This document shows, one piece after another, positions 9,188-17,849 of a stretch of 64,000 nt of DNA. This DNA comes from Halodesulfovibrio spirochaetisodalis (GTDB lineage Bacteria > Desulfobacterota > Desulfovibrionia > Desulfovibrionales > Desulfovibrionaceae). Numbering within the stretch: the stretch's first letter is position 1; each line of letters opens with the position of its first letter. Both the position numbers and the translations under genes were made by a program. The notes beneath the pieces are model-generated. The model made no database searches, was not told the DNA's origin, and saw only the letters and a list, made by a program, of their open reading frames with translations. The stretch lies in contig NZ_JXMS01000017.1 in the NCBI RefSeq assembly GCF_001672295.1, forward strand, positions 1 through 64,000, in the 5' to 3' direction.

Positions 9188-9938
9188 AGCCTGGGAGTTA
9201 CTGGAGTCCGGCGAGAAGGCCTGGGGCATCATGACAGACTACGAGCAAGAAGCTGTAGTCCGCCACTATGCGCCTAAGGTTCGGTACCTTGCATCACGTC
9301 TGAAAGTTAAGCTTCCTAAAAATGTGGAGCTTGGTGAACTTATCAGCGCGGGTACTCTTGGGCTCATGGAATCGCTGGGCAAGTTCAAACCGGAGATGGG
9401 CATCAAGTTCGATACGTACGCAGAAAACCGCATCCGCGGGGCTATGCTGGACGAATTGCGGCGCCTTGACTGGTTCCCGAGAAGCTTACGCCAACGCGTA
9501 AGACAAATCGAAGAAGCCATGCAGCAGGTGGAGAACGATAAAGGACGTTCTGCAACTGAAGAAGAACTGCAAGAAGCAACTGGTTTAGACAGAGCTGGAG
9601 TCCGTGAAGGGCTTGTTGCATTGCAAAGCCAATTGTGTCTCAATCTGGATCTCATTCAGGACACTGTCTCTTCAGACGAATTAAGTGACGCTGACAGCCA
9701 ACCTTTTAAGAAAACTGCTTCAAAAGAAACATTATATCAGATTTCACAACTAGTTGAACAATTGACACCTAGGGAAAAGTTGGTATTGTCCCTTTACTAT
9801 AGTGATGATTTGAATATGCGTGAAGCAGCAGAGGTTATGGGGGTTACTGAGGGTCGCATTTCACAATTGCACTCTCAAGCGCTACTGAAGCTACGTAATA
9901 ATTTTTATGCGGTGCATGGAAAAGACAGCGGACTATAA
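9141..9938 (+). CDS. fliA: RNA polymerase sigma-28 factor FliA
   Basis: FliA directs transcription of late flagellar and chemotaxis genes. Region 2 reads YAPKVRYLASRLKVKLPKNVELGELISAGTLGLMESL and FDTYAENRIRGAMLDELRRLDWFPRSLR; region 4 is a helix-turn-helix, LNMREAAEVMGVTEGRISQLHSQAL. I place the start at ATG 9141 inside flhG because desulfovibrional FliA, as I remember it, carries an N-terminal segment before RHYAPK; ATG 9231 is an alternative with a better-spaced purine stretch. A candidate target promoter is at 50,872-50,898. Confidence 0.94.
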   Translation: MEISSFSGKSSSSSSKAWELLESGEKAWGIMTDYEQEAVVRHYAPKVRYLASRLKVKLPKNVELGELISAGTLGLMESLGKFKPEMGIKFDTYAENRIRGAMLDELRRLDWFPRSLRQRVRQIEEAMQQVENDKGRSATEEELQEATGLDRAGVREGLVALQSQLCLNLDLIQDTVSSDELSDADSQPFKKTASKETLYQISQLVEQLTPREKLVLSLYYSDDLNMREAAEVMGVTEGRISQLHSQALLKLRNNFYAVHGKDSGL

Positions 9939-9956
9939 AGACTGAAGGAGTCTATC

Positions 9957-10337
9957 ATGGGCTTTGATCCTAATATGCGTGTTCTTGTTGTAGACGATTT
10001 CTCTACCATGAGACGAATTGTTAAAAATATTCTTCGTCAGCTAGGATTCACCAACATGGTGGAAGCTGATGACGGAACTACTGCATGGGAAACTCTTAAC
10101 AAAGACCGTATCGATTTTATTATTTGTGATTGGAATATGCCGCAAATGACCGGTATTGAACTGCTCAGAAAAGTTCGCAGCAGTGAGGAATTTGCAGATC
10201 TTCCTTTCTTGATGGTTACTGCAGAAGCACAGCAAGAGAACATTATCGAAGCTGTACAAGCAAAAGTTTCCAACTACGTGGTTAAGCCGTTTACAGCAGA
10301 AATTATGAAGCAGAAGATCGATAAGATTTTCCCATAA
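9957..10337 (+). CDS. cheY: Chemotaxis response regulator CheY
   Basis: This is a single-domain receiver that should bind the flagellar switch when phosphorylated. It shows the acidic pair VVDDFS, the phospho-acceptor in FIICDWNMPQMTG (Asp near residue 60), T/S in LMVTAEA, and the conserved lysine in VVKPF. Length 126 is standard for CheY. A GGAG Shine-Dalgarno site precedes the ATG, 18 bases after fliA, so it probably belongs to the same operon. Confidence 0.94.
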   Translation: MGFDPNMRVLVVDDFSTMRRIVKNILRQLGFTNMVEADDGTTAWETLNKDRIDFIICDWNMPQMTGIELLRKVRSSEEFADLPFLMVTAEAQQENIIEAVQAKVSNYVVKPFTAEIMKQKIDKIFP

Positions 10338-10470
10338 TTTATCTAACTGCTCATAGAAATAACGCACTCCGGTTTAGGAAACCACTACGCGCAATCGAAG
10401 CGCCTGTTGTCTCCTATGCCGGATTGCCTTGTTTTTATGGTACGGCCACAAAACGCAGGTTAGGTATTCA

Positions 10471-11196
10471 ATGGCAAAAGCTCCAACAAACAGACCCGGT
10501 AGACCCGGTAAGAAAAAGGCTCAACTAGACGTGGACACCCTAGCTACAGCAGAATCCAGAAGGCTGACCAAAGATGACAAGGTTGAACTTGATCTTGATG
10601 ATGCGCCTTTCTTAATGGAGGACGAGGAAGAGGAAGATGAGCAGGTTTTTGACGATGCTGCTTCAGCAATCACCGCTGACTCATTCTCTGGCTCCACCGA
10701 TCTGGACGAGGACGAAGCCGCTGCAAAAGCAAAAAAACGCAAGCGGATGTTTATCGGACTCGGAGTTCTTGCTCTCATATTTATTGCTGTCGGTTGGAAC
10801 TATCTCAGTCCGAGCAAAGCCCCTGTTGCTGTAAAGCGTATCGTAAAAAAAGAACGCGGAAAATATGATACTCCGCCGATTGTCAGAAAAGACAAGTTTG
10901 ACGTTACATGGGAGCCGTTCTGGGTTGAGCAAAAAGATAACGAAGCAAAAATACGCTTCCTTGTCTGCAAATTTGCTGTGTACACCGACATTGAAAAGCT
11001 TGCATGGGAAGCAAAGAACAAAAAAGTTACGCTTCGCGACGCTATTTTCTACTACCTTCGAAACAAGGATCTCAGATTCCTTTCTGACAAAGGCAATGTA
11101 GAATTGCTTAAAACTGACTTGCTGGGTGTAGTAAACCAGTACATGGGTAGCGGACAGTTCAAAGAAGTCTTCATTGAAAACTATCTGGTTAAATAG
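10471..11196 (+). CDS. FliL-like flagellar basal body-associated protein
   Basis: The protein has a lysine-rich N-terminus, a very acidic stretch (DEEEEDEQVF, near residues 50-60), one membrane span (MFIGLGVLALIFIAVGWNYL, near 94-113) and a C-terminal globular domain. The C-terminal end, LLKTDLLGVVNQYMGSGQFKEVFIENYLVK, resembles the FliL end that faces the periplasm near the stator. I start at ATG 10471 (MAKAPTNRPG), preceded by a GGTTAGG-like site, rather than at 10429. FliL function is an inference from fold pattern and position after cheY; overall similarity to classical FliL is low. Confidence 0.7.
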   Translation: MAKAPTNRPGRPGKKKAQLDVDTLATAESRRLTKDDKVELDLDDAPFLMEDEEEEDEQVFDDAASAITADSFSGSTDLDEDEAAAKAKKRKRMFIGLGVLALIFIAVGWNYLSPSKAPVAVKRIVKKERGKYDTPPIVRKDKFDVTWEPFWVEQKDNEAKIRFLVCKFAVYTDIEKLAWEAKNKKVTLRDAIFYYLRNKDLRFLSDKGNVELLKTDLLGVVNQYMGSGQFKEVFIENYLVK

Positions 11197-11198
11197 CC

Positions 11199-11528
11199 AT
11201 GTCTATTGAAACTGATATTCCGTTAGTGCTCCAGCAAATGGGGCGCGTTCAGAAGATTGCAGAACAGGAAAAGTCACGTCCCGAGAGGCAGCAGGCAGCA
11301 ACCCGTGAAGCCGCACGACGGGGGGGCGAGCTGGCACGTGATCATGTGGCTGAAACACATGCTACAGAACAGTCTCATCTTGATGTAGATGAGGACGGTC
11401 GCGGTCAGCAATTTCATCAACACCTTTCCGCCGATTCCAGAATGGAAGAAGAGTCCGATCAGGAAGTTGAAACTCAACCTACATCTGAAAGCGCTTGGCA
11501 AGGCAAAATTATTGATACTAAAGTATAA
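11199..11528 (+). CDS. Small hydrophilic protein in flagellar block, unknown
   Basis: The 109-residue product is very polar and rich in Glu, Gln, Arg and His, with no membrane segment. It opens with MSIETDIPLVLQQMGRVQKIAEQEKSRPE, which could form a helix, and the rest looks disordered. Two bases separate it from the FliL-like gene and two from the next gene, so all three are almost certainly cotranscribed. I do not recognise a family. Position suggests a role in flagellar assembly or stator function, but the sequence does not show one. Confidence 0.7.
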   Translation: MSIETDIPLVLQQMGRVQKIAEQEKSRPERQQAATREAARRGGELARDHVAETHATEQSHLDVDEDGRGQQFHQHLSADSRMEEESDQEVETQPTSESAWQGKIIDTKV

Positions 11529-11530
11529 CC

Positions 11531-11947
11531 ATGACATTTTCTCAGCTTATTTTGATCTTTCTCAGCGCCTCAGAAGTGCTGCTGCTTGGCCTTCTTGTTG
11601 TTTTTTATCTTCGTCTGCGTAAAAGCGAAGCGCTTCTTACCTCTATGCAGTCCGGTCAGGAAGCGTTGGTTGCGAAAATGCATTTCAATGCAGAACTGGA
11701 ACAGGAAATTGTCGAGTCCTTTACCCAGCGCCAGAGAGAACTTCAGGAACTTGAAACTCAGCTGGAAGCCCGTGCTGACGAGCTGCGCACTTTGCTTGAG
11801 CAGGCAGAAGCCATCAGTCGTTCTCCTCAGTTCCTGCGCGAATTGATCTTAACAGGACGAAAAAAAGGTCAAACTATTCCGCAACTTGCTAAGGCAACAA
11901 ACCTTTCCATTGACGAAGTTGAGCTTATTCTCATGAAAGCTGAGTAG
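11531..11947 (+). CDS. Membrane-anchored coiled-coil protein, flagellar block
   Basis: One N-terminal membrane span (LILIFLSASEVLLLGLLVVFYL) is followed by a long amphipathic coiled coil (about residues 35-100, ending ELETQLEARADELRTLLEQAEAI). A short C-terminal segment, RKKGQTIPQLAKATNLSIDEVELIL, resembles a degenerate helix-turn-helix seen in small membrane proteins (DUF2802/DUF6115-like) that occur in flagellar or chemotaxis loci; that family link is tentative. At 138 residues it should face the cytoplasm. It starts two bases after the previous gene. Confidence 0.75.
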   Translation: MTFSQLILIFLSASEVLLLGLLVVFYLRLRKSEALLTSMQSGQEALVAKMHFNAELEQEIVESFTQRQRELQELETQLEARADELRTLLEQAEAISRSPQFLRELILTGRKKGQTIPQLAKATNLSIDEVELILMKAE

Positions 11948-12011
11948 GACACCTGCTACTTCATGACAGCCATTTTACTGTTTTCTTATCAGCCAACCGG
12001 CAAGGTGTTCC

Positions 12012-12884
12012 ATGCGCATTACCCGCAACAGCAACCCCTATGGCGGCAGCCAGTCTTCTACCACAACCAATCGCGGTGCAATCTTCAAGCGAAAGGTTAA
12101 GGTAGGACAGCTTCTCAAAGGGCGCATGTTGCGCATTGAGCAGGAAGGCTTTGCATGGGTATTGATAGGAGACATGGAGTTACTGGCTCAGGTTGAGAAT
12201 ATGCCTGAGCCGGGAGAATGGCTTGATTTTCTGGTGCTCTCACTAGAGCCTTCTGTTCTTCTGCGCCAGCTTCAACACGGTTCTGACCCGCGAGGAAGTA
12301 TCTTTCTTCGAGATTATATACGCTCCTACCTTACCCAGCGGGACAAGCTGGACACGCTGCTCGCATCCACTCTCTGGAACACAGTCCCTGCCCCTGAAGA
12401 AAGTCCGGTTGAAACGCACCACACCACCCTACTCAATTTTTTGACACAAACTCCAGCTGCACTTGACCAGTTTACCCGTGTGATGCGGTTGCAGACCAGT
12501 GTGCAACACATGGTTACAGCAGCAGGACACGGTACATTTCATTATATGCCGTGGCTTATGCCCGCTGCAAAAGGGGTTGAGCTCCTCATTTCCAGACCGG
12601 AAAACAATATTTGCACCGTCACCGCAGGTGTAATATTAGAGGGTGCACAGCATGTACTTACAACTGGTCAAATGAACCTTTCTGCAACCCCTGTTACCTT
12701 CGCTTTCCGGCACCTGCTTGATAAAAACTGCAAAGCAGGTCACAACACCTCTCGAGCACACAGCGCGACAACTCACTGTACCTGCCTTGGCACAGCTGAA
12801 CTACCTGCAGGCGCTCATGACATTCTGTCTCTCATTTTCAAAGAGATCCCTACACAGCGCAGAGGACTCAACGTACGCGCCTGA
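12012..12884 (+). CDS. Uncharacterised protein, possibly FliK-like
   Basis: The 290-residue protein has no signal peptide or membrane span. Its region VKVGQLLKGRMLRIEQEGFAWVLIGDMELLAQVE (about residues 31-64) resembles the small beta-barrel near the start of some FliK-like hook-length proteins, followed by GEWLDFLVLSLEPSVLLRQL. Later strands (TVTAGVILEGAQHVLTTGQMNLSATPVTFAF) suggest another beta domain. The last 50 residues contain several Cys and His. An AAGG site precedes the ATG. It closes the run of unassigned genes after the FliL-like gene; I do not assign a function with confidence. Confidence 0.7.
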   Translation: MRITRNSNPYGGSQSSTTTNRGAIFKRKVKVGQLLKGRMLRIEQEGFAWVLIGDMELLAQVENMPEPGEWLDFLVLSLEPSVLLRQLQHGSDPRGSIFLRDYIRSYLTQRDKLDTLLASTLWNTVPAPEESPVETHHTTLLNFLTQTPAALDQFTRVMRLQTSVQHMVTAAGHGTFHYMPWLMPAAKGVELLISRPENNICTVTAGVILEGAQHVLTTGQMNLSATPVTFAFRHLLDKNCKAGHNTSRAHSATTHCTCLGTAELPAGAHDILSLIFKEIPTQRRGLNVRA

Positions 12885-12950
12885 TCCTGTCTGCACGGCA
12901 TCCCTGTGTGCACATGCGTAATTTAAAAATTTCAAAACGGTACTCCATAT

Positions 12951-13982
12951 ATGCAGTATACTGATAATACAGGCTTAAACATAAGCCCTGACCGCCCATG
13001 GCTTGCGCCCCTTGCCGGTTATTCTGACCTTTGCTTCAGGCTCCTGTGCAAGGAATTCGGTGCAGCTGTTGTCTGCTCTGAAATGGTCAGCGCCAAAGGC
13101 CTCTACTACAAAAGCAACAACACCCATAAGCTTCTCGAAACCACAGAAAAAGAATCTCCTGCTGTTTTCCAGCTTTTCGGGAATGATGCAGACATCATGT
13201 CACATGCCATGGAACCGCTTGTGAAAGCCGGATACAAATGGTTTGATCTAAACATGGGTTGCTCTGTCCGCAAAGTATTCAAGCAGGGATGCGGCTCTTC
13301 CATGATGCGCGATATTGAAAATTCAGTGCGCGTCGCAAAGGCCATGATTAGCATCGGGGGCAAGGGAAAAGTTGGCTTCAAATTCCGCCTCGGTGTAGAC
13401 TCTGAGCAGGAAGTATACAAAGAGCTGGCACTGCGACTGGAAGATGCTGGTGCAGGATGGCTTACATTGCATCCGCGCACCGCCGCTCAAGGTTTTTCAG
13501 GCACAGCCCGATGGTCAGCCATTAAAGAACTTGTTGAGGCTGTATCCATTCCTGTTATTGCAAGCGGTGATTTGCTGGAACCTGAAGACGGTGTGAGATG
13601 CGTCAAAGAAACCGGTGCTGCTTCTGTTATGTTTGCACGCGGCGCCATAGGCAACCCTGCTATCTTTGATGAGTACATCACCCTGTACAAGGGGGAAACT
13701 CTCAGACGCCCCGACCCGCTTAAAACTATGCATCTTATTCAGCGCCACAAAGAACTGGCGCGTGTGTACACCAACGAGCGTAGCGCCCTGTTTAAAATGC
13801 GCACGTTTGTTCCACGGTATGTACGCTTATTCAAGGGTGCCAAAGCGCTGAGGCAGCAGCTTTCAACCTGTACTGACTGGGAACAGTTGGATGCAGTGAT
13901 TAAAGAATTTTTTGACCGGTGCGAAGCGGTAGATCTGGATGAAATTTCAGAAACCATCAGCATGCAGGATACAACGGAGTAG
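12951..13982 (+). CDS. dus: tRNA-dihydrouridine synthase
   Basis: Dus enzymes reduce specific tRNA uridines to dihydrouridine with FMN and NADPH. The protein is a TIM barrel of 343 residues with the N-terminal LAPLAGYSDLCFRLLCKEFGA, the active-site segment DLNMGCSVRKVFKQGCGSSMM (catalytic Cys; Ser replaces the common Pro after GC), LTLHPRTAAQGFSG and the phosphate-binding end IPVIASGDLLEPED. Which Dus subtype it is cannot be told by eye. It precedes ispH by two bases. Confidence 0.95.
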   Translation: MQYTDNTGLNISPDRPWLAPLAGYSDLCFRLLCKEFGAAVVCSEMVSAKGLYYKSNNTHKLLETTEKESPAVFQLFGNDADIMSHAMEPLVKAGYKWFDLNMGCSVRKVFKQGCGSSMMRDIENSVRVAKAMISIGGKGKVGFKFRLGVDSEQEVYKELALRLEDAGAGWLTLHPRTAAQGFSGTARWSAIKELVEAVSIPVIASGDLLEPEDGVRCVKETGAASVMFARGAIGNPAIFDEYITLYKGETLRRPDPLKTMHLIQRHKELARVYTNERSALFKMRTFVPRYVRLFKGAKALRQQLSTCTDWEQLDAVIKEFFDRCEAVDLDEISETISMQDTTE

Positions 13983-13984
13983 AC

Positions 13985-14830
13985 ATGGAAGTTCGCAGAG
14001 CAAAAACATCCGGCTTTTGTTTCGGCGTTTCTTTGGCATTGGAAAAGCTTGATGCAGAAGTAGAGAAACACGACACCAAAATTGCCACACTGGGACCGAT
14101 CATTCATAACCCGCAGGTTCTTAAGCGATATGAAGACCTTAATGTCCGATGTCTGGAAAATGCCGAGGAAGCAAACGCTGACGAGCGTGTTGTCATTCGT
14201 GCTCATGGCATTCCGCGCGAAACTGAAACAGCATTATCTGAATCCTGTGAAGAAGTTGTGGATGCAACATGCCCTAAAGTTAAACGGGCTCAACTCGGCA
14301 TTTTCAACATGATTCGAAAAGGTTGTTTTCTGCTGTTGTATGGAGAAAAAGACCATCCTGAAGTCCGCGGCCTCATGAGTTACGCAGGGGATAAAGCATT
14401 CTTGTTTAATTCACTTGAAGAGCTCAAGAAATTCCCGCTTTCTGCCGATATAGATTATTGTCTTGCTGCGCAGACAACGCAGGACAGAGAGGAATTTGCC
14501 CGGATAGATGAGTACCTGCAGGGTCAACTACAAGAACACCTTCAAGTACTTAATACTATTTGTAATGCAACGAGGGAACGGCAACAGGAAGCCATTGCAC
14601 TTGCGAAAGAAGTGGATGCAATGGTTGTTGTGGGGGGCTACAGCAGCGGGAACACCCGCCGGCTTGCAGATGTTTCCCGTGCACAAGGGTGCCTTACCTT
14701 CCATGTTGAACAACCGGAAGAACTTTCAGAAGCAGATTTTTCAGGCATGAAAGTAGTAGGGCTTACCGCCGGTGCTTCAACCCCGCGTTCGATCATCGAT
14801 GCAACGGAAGAATTCCTTAAGAAGTTGTAG
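13985..14830 (+). CDS. ispH: 4-hydroxy-3-methylbut-2-enyl diphosphate reductase
   Basis: IspH makes IPP and DMAPP in the last step of the MEP isoprenoid pathway with a 4Fe-4S cluster. The three cluster cysteines are visible in TSGFCFGVS (near residue 13), VVDATCPKVKRAQ and NTICNATRERQQEA. The substrate site motifs RAHGIPRE and YGEKDHPEVRGL are present, and VVGGYSSGNTRRL replaces the common VVGGKNSSNTRRL. Length 281 is standard. It begins two bases after dus. Confidence 0.97.
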   Translation: MEVRRAKTSGFCFGVSLALEKLDAEVEKHDTKIATLGPIIHNPQVLKRYEDLNVRCLENAEEANADERVVIRAHGIPRETETALSESCEEVVDATCPKVKRAQLGIFNMIRKGCFLLLYGEKDHPEVRGLMSYAGDKAFLFNSLEELKKFPLSADIDYCLAAQTTQDREEFARIDEYLQGQLQEHLQVLNTICNATRERQQEAIALAKEVDAMVVVGGYSSGNTRRLADVSRAQGCLTFHVEQPEELSEADFSGMKVVGLTAGASTPRSIIDATEEFLKKL

Positions 14831-14885
14831 AAATACACTATTTTTATTAGTCTGCGCCAATTAGAACTACGCACCGGAGAACGCC

Positions 14886-15842
14886 ATGCAGACAAACATA
14901 CTTTTAGAATCCGGCACAAATGAGCTGGAAATTGTTGAATTTTTCCTGGATGAGATCGAAATAGACGGCACGAGCTACCGTGGATACTATGGAGTTAACG
15001 TAGCAAAAGTGCTTGAAATTATTCGTATGCCTACTGTCACAGAGCTTCCTGAAAGTGGTCACTCATGTATTTTGGGCGCATTTAACCTTCGCTCACAGGT
15101 TATTCCGCTTGTGGATCTTTCCATGTGGCTTGGAAAACACCGCGAAGAAAATGAACCGCCAAAGGTCATCGTAACTGAATTCAACAACGTATGTACCGCA
15201 TTTCAGGTATCCGGCGTTAACCGCATCCACCGCATCAGCTGGGAAGAAGTGGAACCGCCAAGCAGCTATGTTGCCAACTTAAGCAACCAGTCCATTACCG
15301 GCGTGGTAAAAATTAACGACCGTATTATCTTCCTGCTTGATCTTGAACGCATTGTTGCCAACTTGAACCCAGATCTTGCTCTCAAGCTTGATGATGCCAT
15401 CGACTGGTCAGACGGGGAACAGCGCCGTGCGCTGATCACAGATGACTCCGGTCTTATCCGTGAAATGCTCACCGACCTGATGGAAAAAGCAAACTTCCAG
15501 GTCGAAGCACATAACAACGGCAGAGAAGCATGGGACAGGCTGCAGCAGCTAAAAACCCTTTCAGAACAGAACCAGCGACAGCTTACAGACTACGTTCAGG
15601 TTGTTGTCTCTGACATTGAAATGCCTGCAATGGACGGTCACTCCTTATGTAAATCCATTAAGGAAGACCCTGTCCTAAAACAGCTTCCAGTTGTCCTGTT
15701 CTCATCCATCATTACCGACAAGCTCCGCCACAAAGGCGAAGCTGTAGGTGCTGACCTGCAGGTTTCTAAACCTGAGGTAACCCTGCTTGCACAGCGCGCA
15801 ATTACGCTTATTGATGAGCGCCGTCAGCAAAAGTCTGCATAA
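14886..15842 (+). CDS. cheV: CheV-type chemotaxis coupling protein (CheW-REC)
   Basis: CheV links chemoreceptors to CheA and tunes signalling by phosphorylation. The first ~165 residues are a CheW domain (VEFFLDEIEIDGTSYRGYYGVNVAKVLEIIR, then GAFNLRSQVIPLVDLSMWLG). A receiver domain follows with LITDDSGLIREML, the phospho-acceptor in VVVSDIEMPAMDG, and VSKPEV. A GGAG site lies before the ATG. A terminator follows at 15,867-15,898. It lies in the same direction as the flagellar genes but may have its own promoter. Confidence 0.95.
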   Translation: MQTNILLESGTNELEIVEFFLDEIEIDGTSYRGYYGVNVAKVLEIIRMPTVTELPESGHSCILGAFNLRSQVIPLVDLSMWLGKHREENEPPKVIVTEFNNVCTAFQVSGVNRIHRISWEEVEPPSSYVANLSNQSITGVVKINDRIIFLLDLERIVANLNPDLALKLDDAIDWSDGEQRRALITDDSGLIREMLTDLMEKANFQVEAHNNGREAWDRLQQLKTLSEQNQRQLTDYVQVVVSDIEMPAMDGHSLCKSIKEDPVLKQLPVVLFSSIITDKLRHKGEAVGADLQVSKPEVTLLAQRAITLIDERRQQKSA

Positions 15843-15866
15843 CCGCAGCGACCATATAAAAACGAC

Positions 15867-15898
15867 AAGGGTGGAGCATACAAGCTCTGCCCTTTTTT
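15867..15898 (+). terminator. Rho-independent terminator after cheV
   Basis: An AAGGGTGGAGC stem pairs with GCTCTGCCCTT across a six-base loop and is followed by a run of six T. Confidence 0.85.
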
Positions 15899-15991
15899 AT
15901 TTCTATGGACAGCCGCACCCATCACTATCATAATCAACGGCTCCATGAACATTAAAGCTGGCTCCAGTCAGTTTACGCAGGATATATAGCA

Positions 15992-16819
15992 ATGGGTAAA
16001 AAGAAAAATTCCAAACCGGCTCCACTTCCGCAGAGCCTTTCACTTCCCCTTACCGGTGTGGAATCACACGCGCACCTTGATTTAAAGCCGTTCTCTTCTG
16101 ACATTGAAGAAGTGCTTGAACGCGCAAAAGAATCCGGTGTCCGCTACATCTGTAACGTTTTTCTCGGTCACGAGGCATGGAAGAATAACCGTCATCTCTT
16201 TGAGGAGCATGACGAAGTCTTCTTTATTGTGGGAACACATCCAAGCCACTCTGACCAATGTACTGATGCAGAACTGGACGCCATGAAAGCAGCGTTTGCA
16301 GAGGACAGCAGATTGCGGGGTATCGGTGAAATCGGACTGGACTACTACTGGGATCATTTTCCGCGTGAAGAGCAGAAAGAAGTCTTTGTTAAACAGCTTC
16401 ACCTTGCAAAAGAACTCAACACTCGCGTGATCATTCATTCCCGCGACGCCGCTGAAGATACTATTGCAGTCCTGGAAGCTGAAGGATTTGTTGATTACCC
16501 TGTCCTATGGCATTGTTTTGGCGGAAACGCCGAGCTTGCTGAGCGTATCGTGAAAAACGGCTGGTACCTTTCTATTCCCGGCACAGTGACCTATCCGAAA
16601 AACGAAGAAGCACGCGAAGCCCTGAAAGTTATTCCGCTTGATCGTATGCTGGTGGAAACAGACTGCCCGTACCTGACTCCGGTTCCATACCGTGGCAAGC
16701 GTAACGAACCTGCATACACTGTATTTACGGCAGAATGCATTGCAAAAGAACTCGGCATGGAAACTGAGAAACTCTGGACAACCTGCGGCAACAATGCGAT
16801 CCGCTTTTTCGGTTTATAG
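15992..16819 (+). CDS. tatD: TatD-family metal-dependent hydrolase (DNase)
   Basis: TatD proteins are two-metal TIM-barrel nucleases. Metal ligands are visible in ESHAHLDL (HxH, near residue 26), GEIGLDYYWD, VIIHSRDA, LWHCFGG and VETDCPYLTP. The N-terminal 20 residues (MGKKKNSKPAPLPQSL) form a basic extension. Length 275 is normal. It stands alone between two terminators. Confidence 0.93.
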   Translation: MGKKKNSKPAPLPQSLSLPLTGVESHAHLDLKPFSSDIEEVLERAKESGVRYICNVFLGHEAWKNNRHLFEEHDEVFFIVGTHPSHSDQCTDAELDAMKAAFAEDSRLRGIGEIGLDYYWDHFPREEQKEVFVKQLHLAKELNTRVIIHSRDAAEDTIAVLEAEGFVDYPVLWHCFGGNAELAERIVKNGWYLSIPGTVTYPKNEEAREALKVIPLDRMLVETDCPYLTPVPYRGKRNEPAYTVFTAECIAKELGMETEKLWTTCGNNAIRFFGL

Positions 16820-16859
16820 TACTGGTTGCATCACGCACCCTGTCATCGCATTTTCTTTT

Positions 16860-16905
16860 CCAGATTGGGGCAACGCATTGACGTTGGCTCAATCTGGATT
16901 TTTTA
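16860..16905 (+). terminator. Terminator after tatD
   Basis: CCAGATTG pairs with CAATCTGG, with an inner CAACG/CGTTG stem, followed by a T-rich run. Confidence 0.85.
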
Positions 16906-17071
16906 TTCTTCGCTAAGAAGGGCGAGGCTTGAATGTGACCTCTATGAGACTACCCGTCTACACTCGCCATGACGTACTTGCGGTGTGTCTTCGTTTATTA
17001 TCTCCACAATACTCTGTTATCTGCTCACTATCCTGCGATATAGTTATCTATTCCATCCAGAGGATACCTAT

Positions 17072-17515
17072 ATGGCACCTACAATTCTCGTCATCACAAG
17101 TAATATTGAAGAGCAGGTACACCTGCTGCTTCTGCTCATCGCTGCAAACTATCACCCCACCTGCTGCGACAGCCTGCCCTCAGCGCTAACAGCTCTTGCT
17201 GACACCAAGTATGATCTAATTCTAACCGATGCCGTTATTTTGGATGCTCCTCCGCAAAAAATGGCCGCTGTAGAATTTACCTCACTGCTCAAAGAAACGT
17301 CCGGCAATTCCTCCACTCCGGTGCTGGTTACCGGTGCCATGATTTCATTGCAGCACATTATGGACACCTTACGCAGCGGCGTTGCCCGATTTATCCCTAA
17401 ACCATACACCTCTTCTGAACTGCTTGAAACAATAGCAGCAGAGCTCAACCTCTCAGCCCACCTCAAGACACGATCAGCAAGAATTGAATTTCAACATCAT
17501 GCCAAAACGCTCTAA
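17072..17515 (+). CDS. Single-domain response regulator-like protein
   Basis: The 147-residue protein has a receiver-like fold: APTILVITSN at the first strand, LILTDAVIL where the phospho-acceptor Asp would be, PVLVTGAM, and FIPKPYTSSELLETI with the conserved Lys. The usual acidic pair at the end of strand 1 is missing (ITSNIEE), so metal binding and phosphorylation may be impaired; it could be a pseudo-receiver. I chose ATG 17072, preceded by AGAGGA at good spacing, over the upstream 16985. Confidence 0.75.
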   Translation: MAPTILVITSNIEEQVHLLLLLIAANYHPTCCDSLPSALTALADTKYDLILTDAVILDAPPQKMAAVEFTSLLKETSGNSSTPVLVTGAMISLQHIMDTLRSGVARFIPKPYTSSELLETIAAELNLSAHLKTRSARIEFQHHAKTL

Positions 17516-17582
17516 AAAATCATTAGAATGAATTATTCTGATGATAACTTGCACCGTAACCACCAAATTTCATGGATAGTAC

Positions 17583-17611
17583 TTGGGTCAATACTCTGTT
17601 CATGCTATAGA
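17583..17611 (+). promoter_or_regulatory. Possible sigma-70 promoter for candidate small RNA
   Basis: TTGGGT (17583-17588) and TATAGA (17606-17611) are separated by 17 bases. The match to TTGACA and TATAAT is partial, so this is supporting evidence only. Confidence 0.3.
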
Positions 17612-17617
17612 TTATGC

Positions 17618-17745
17618 GGTTTCACAAACCAAACACACAACTAAATCGCCTAATGGAACTTCATGGTTTTCAGCCATGACTGAGAATCAGTGAGGGGACG
17701 CGCAAGCATGGTTTGCTCAACAGCTTTCCATGCTTGTTTCTTTGT
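17618..17745 (+). ncRNA. Candidate small structured RNA
   Basis: The 334-base gap between the receiver-like gene and the acetyltransferase holds three consecutive hairpins: TCATGG/CCATGA (about 17661-17679), ACTGA-GAA-TCAGT (17679-17691) and AAGCATGG/CCATGCTT (17704-17735). The last is followed by a T-rich stretch. A partial promoter lies just upstream. No open frame or known riboswitch motif is visible; I checked for the c-di-GMP-I core and did not find it. Confidence 0.3.
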
Positions 17746-17754
17746 GTGCCTATC

Positions 17755-17798
17755 ATAAAAAAAGTCCCTTCTCCGTATTTTCAACGAAGAAGGGACTT
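17755..17798 (-). terminator. Terminator of the acetyltransferase gene
   Basis: AAGTCCCTTCT pairs with AGAAGGGACTT. On the minus strand it is followed by a long T run, just downstream of the gene ending at 17850. Confidence 0.88.
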
Positions 17799-17849
17799 CA
17801 TACTTTCAGTGACTTACTACTATTCTGATAAAACCTAGCACAACAAGAG

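Noticed and set aside
17640-17745. c-di-GMP-I riboswitch
   Set aside because: GGGGACGC is visible, but the GGCAAACC partner and the paired arms of the class are absent.
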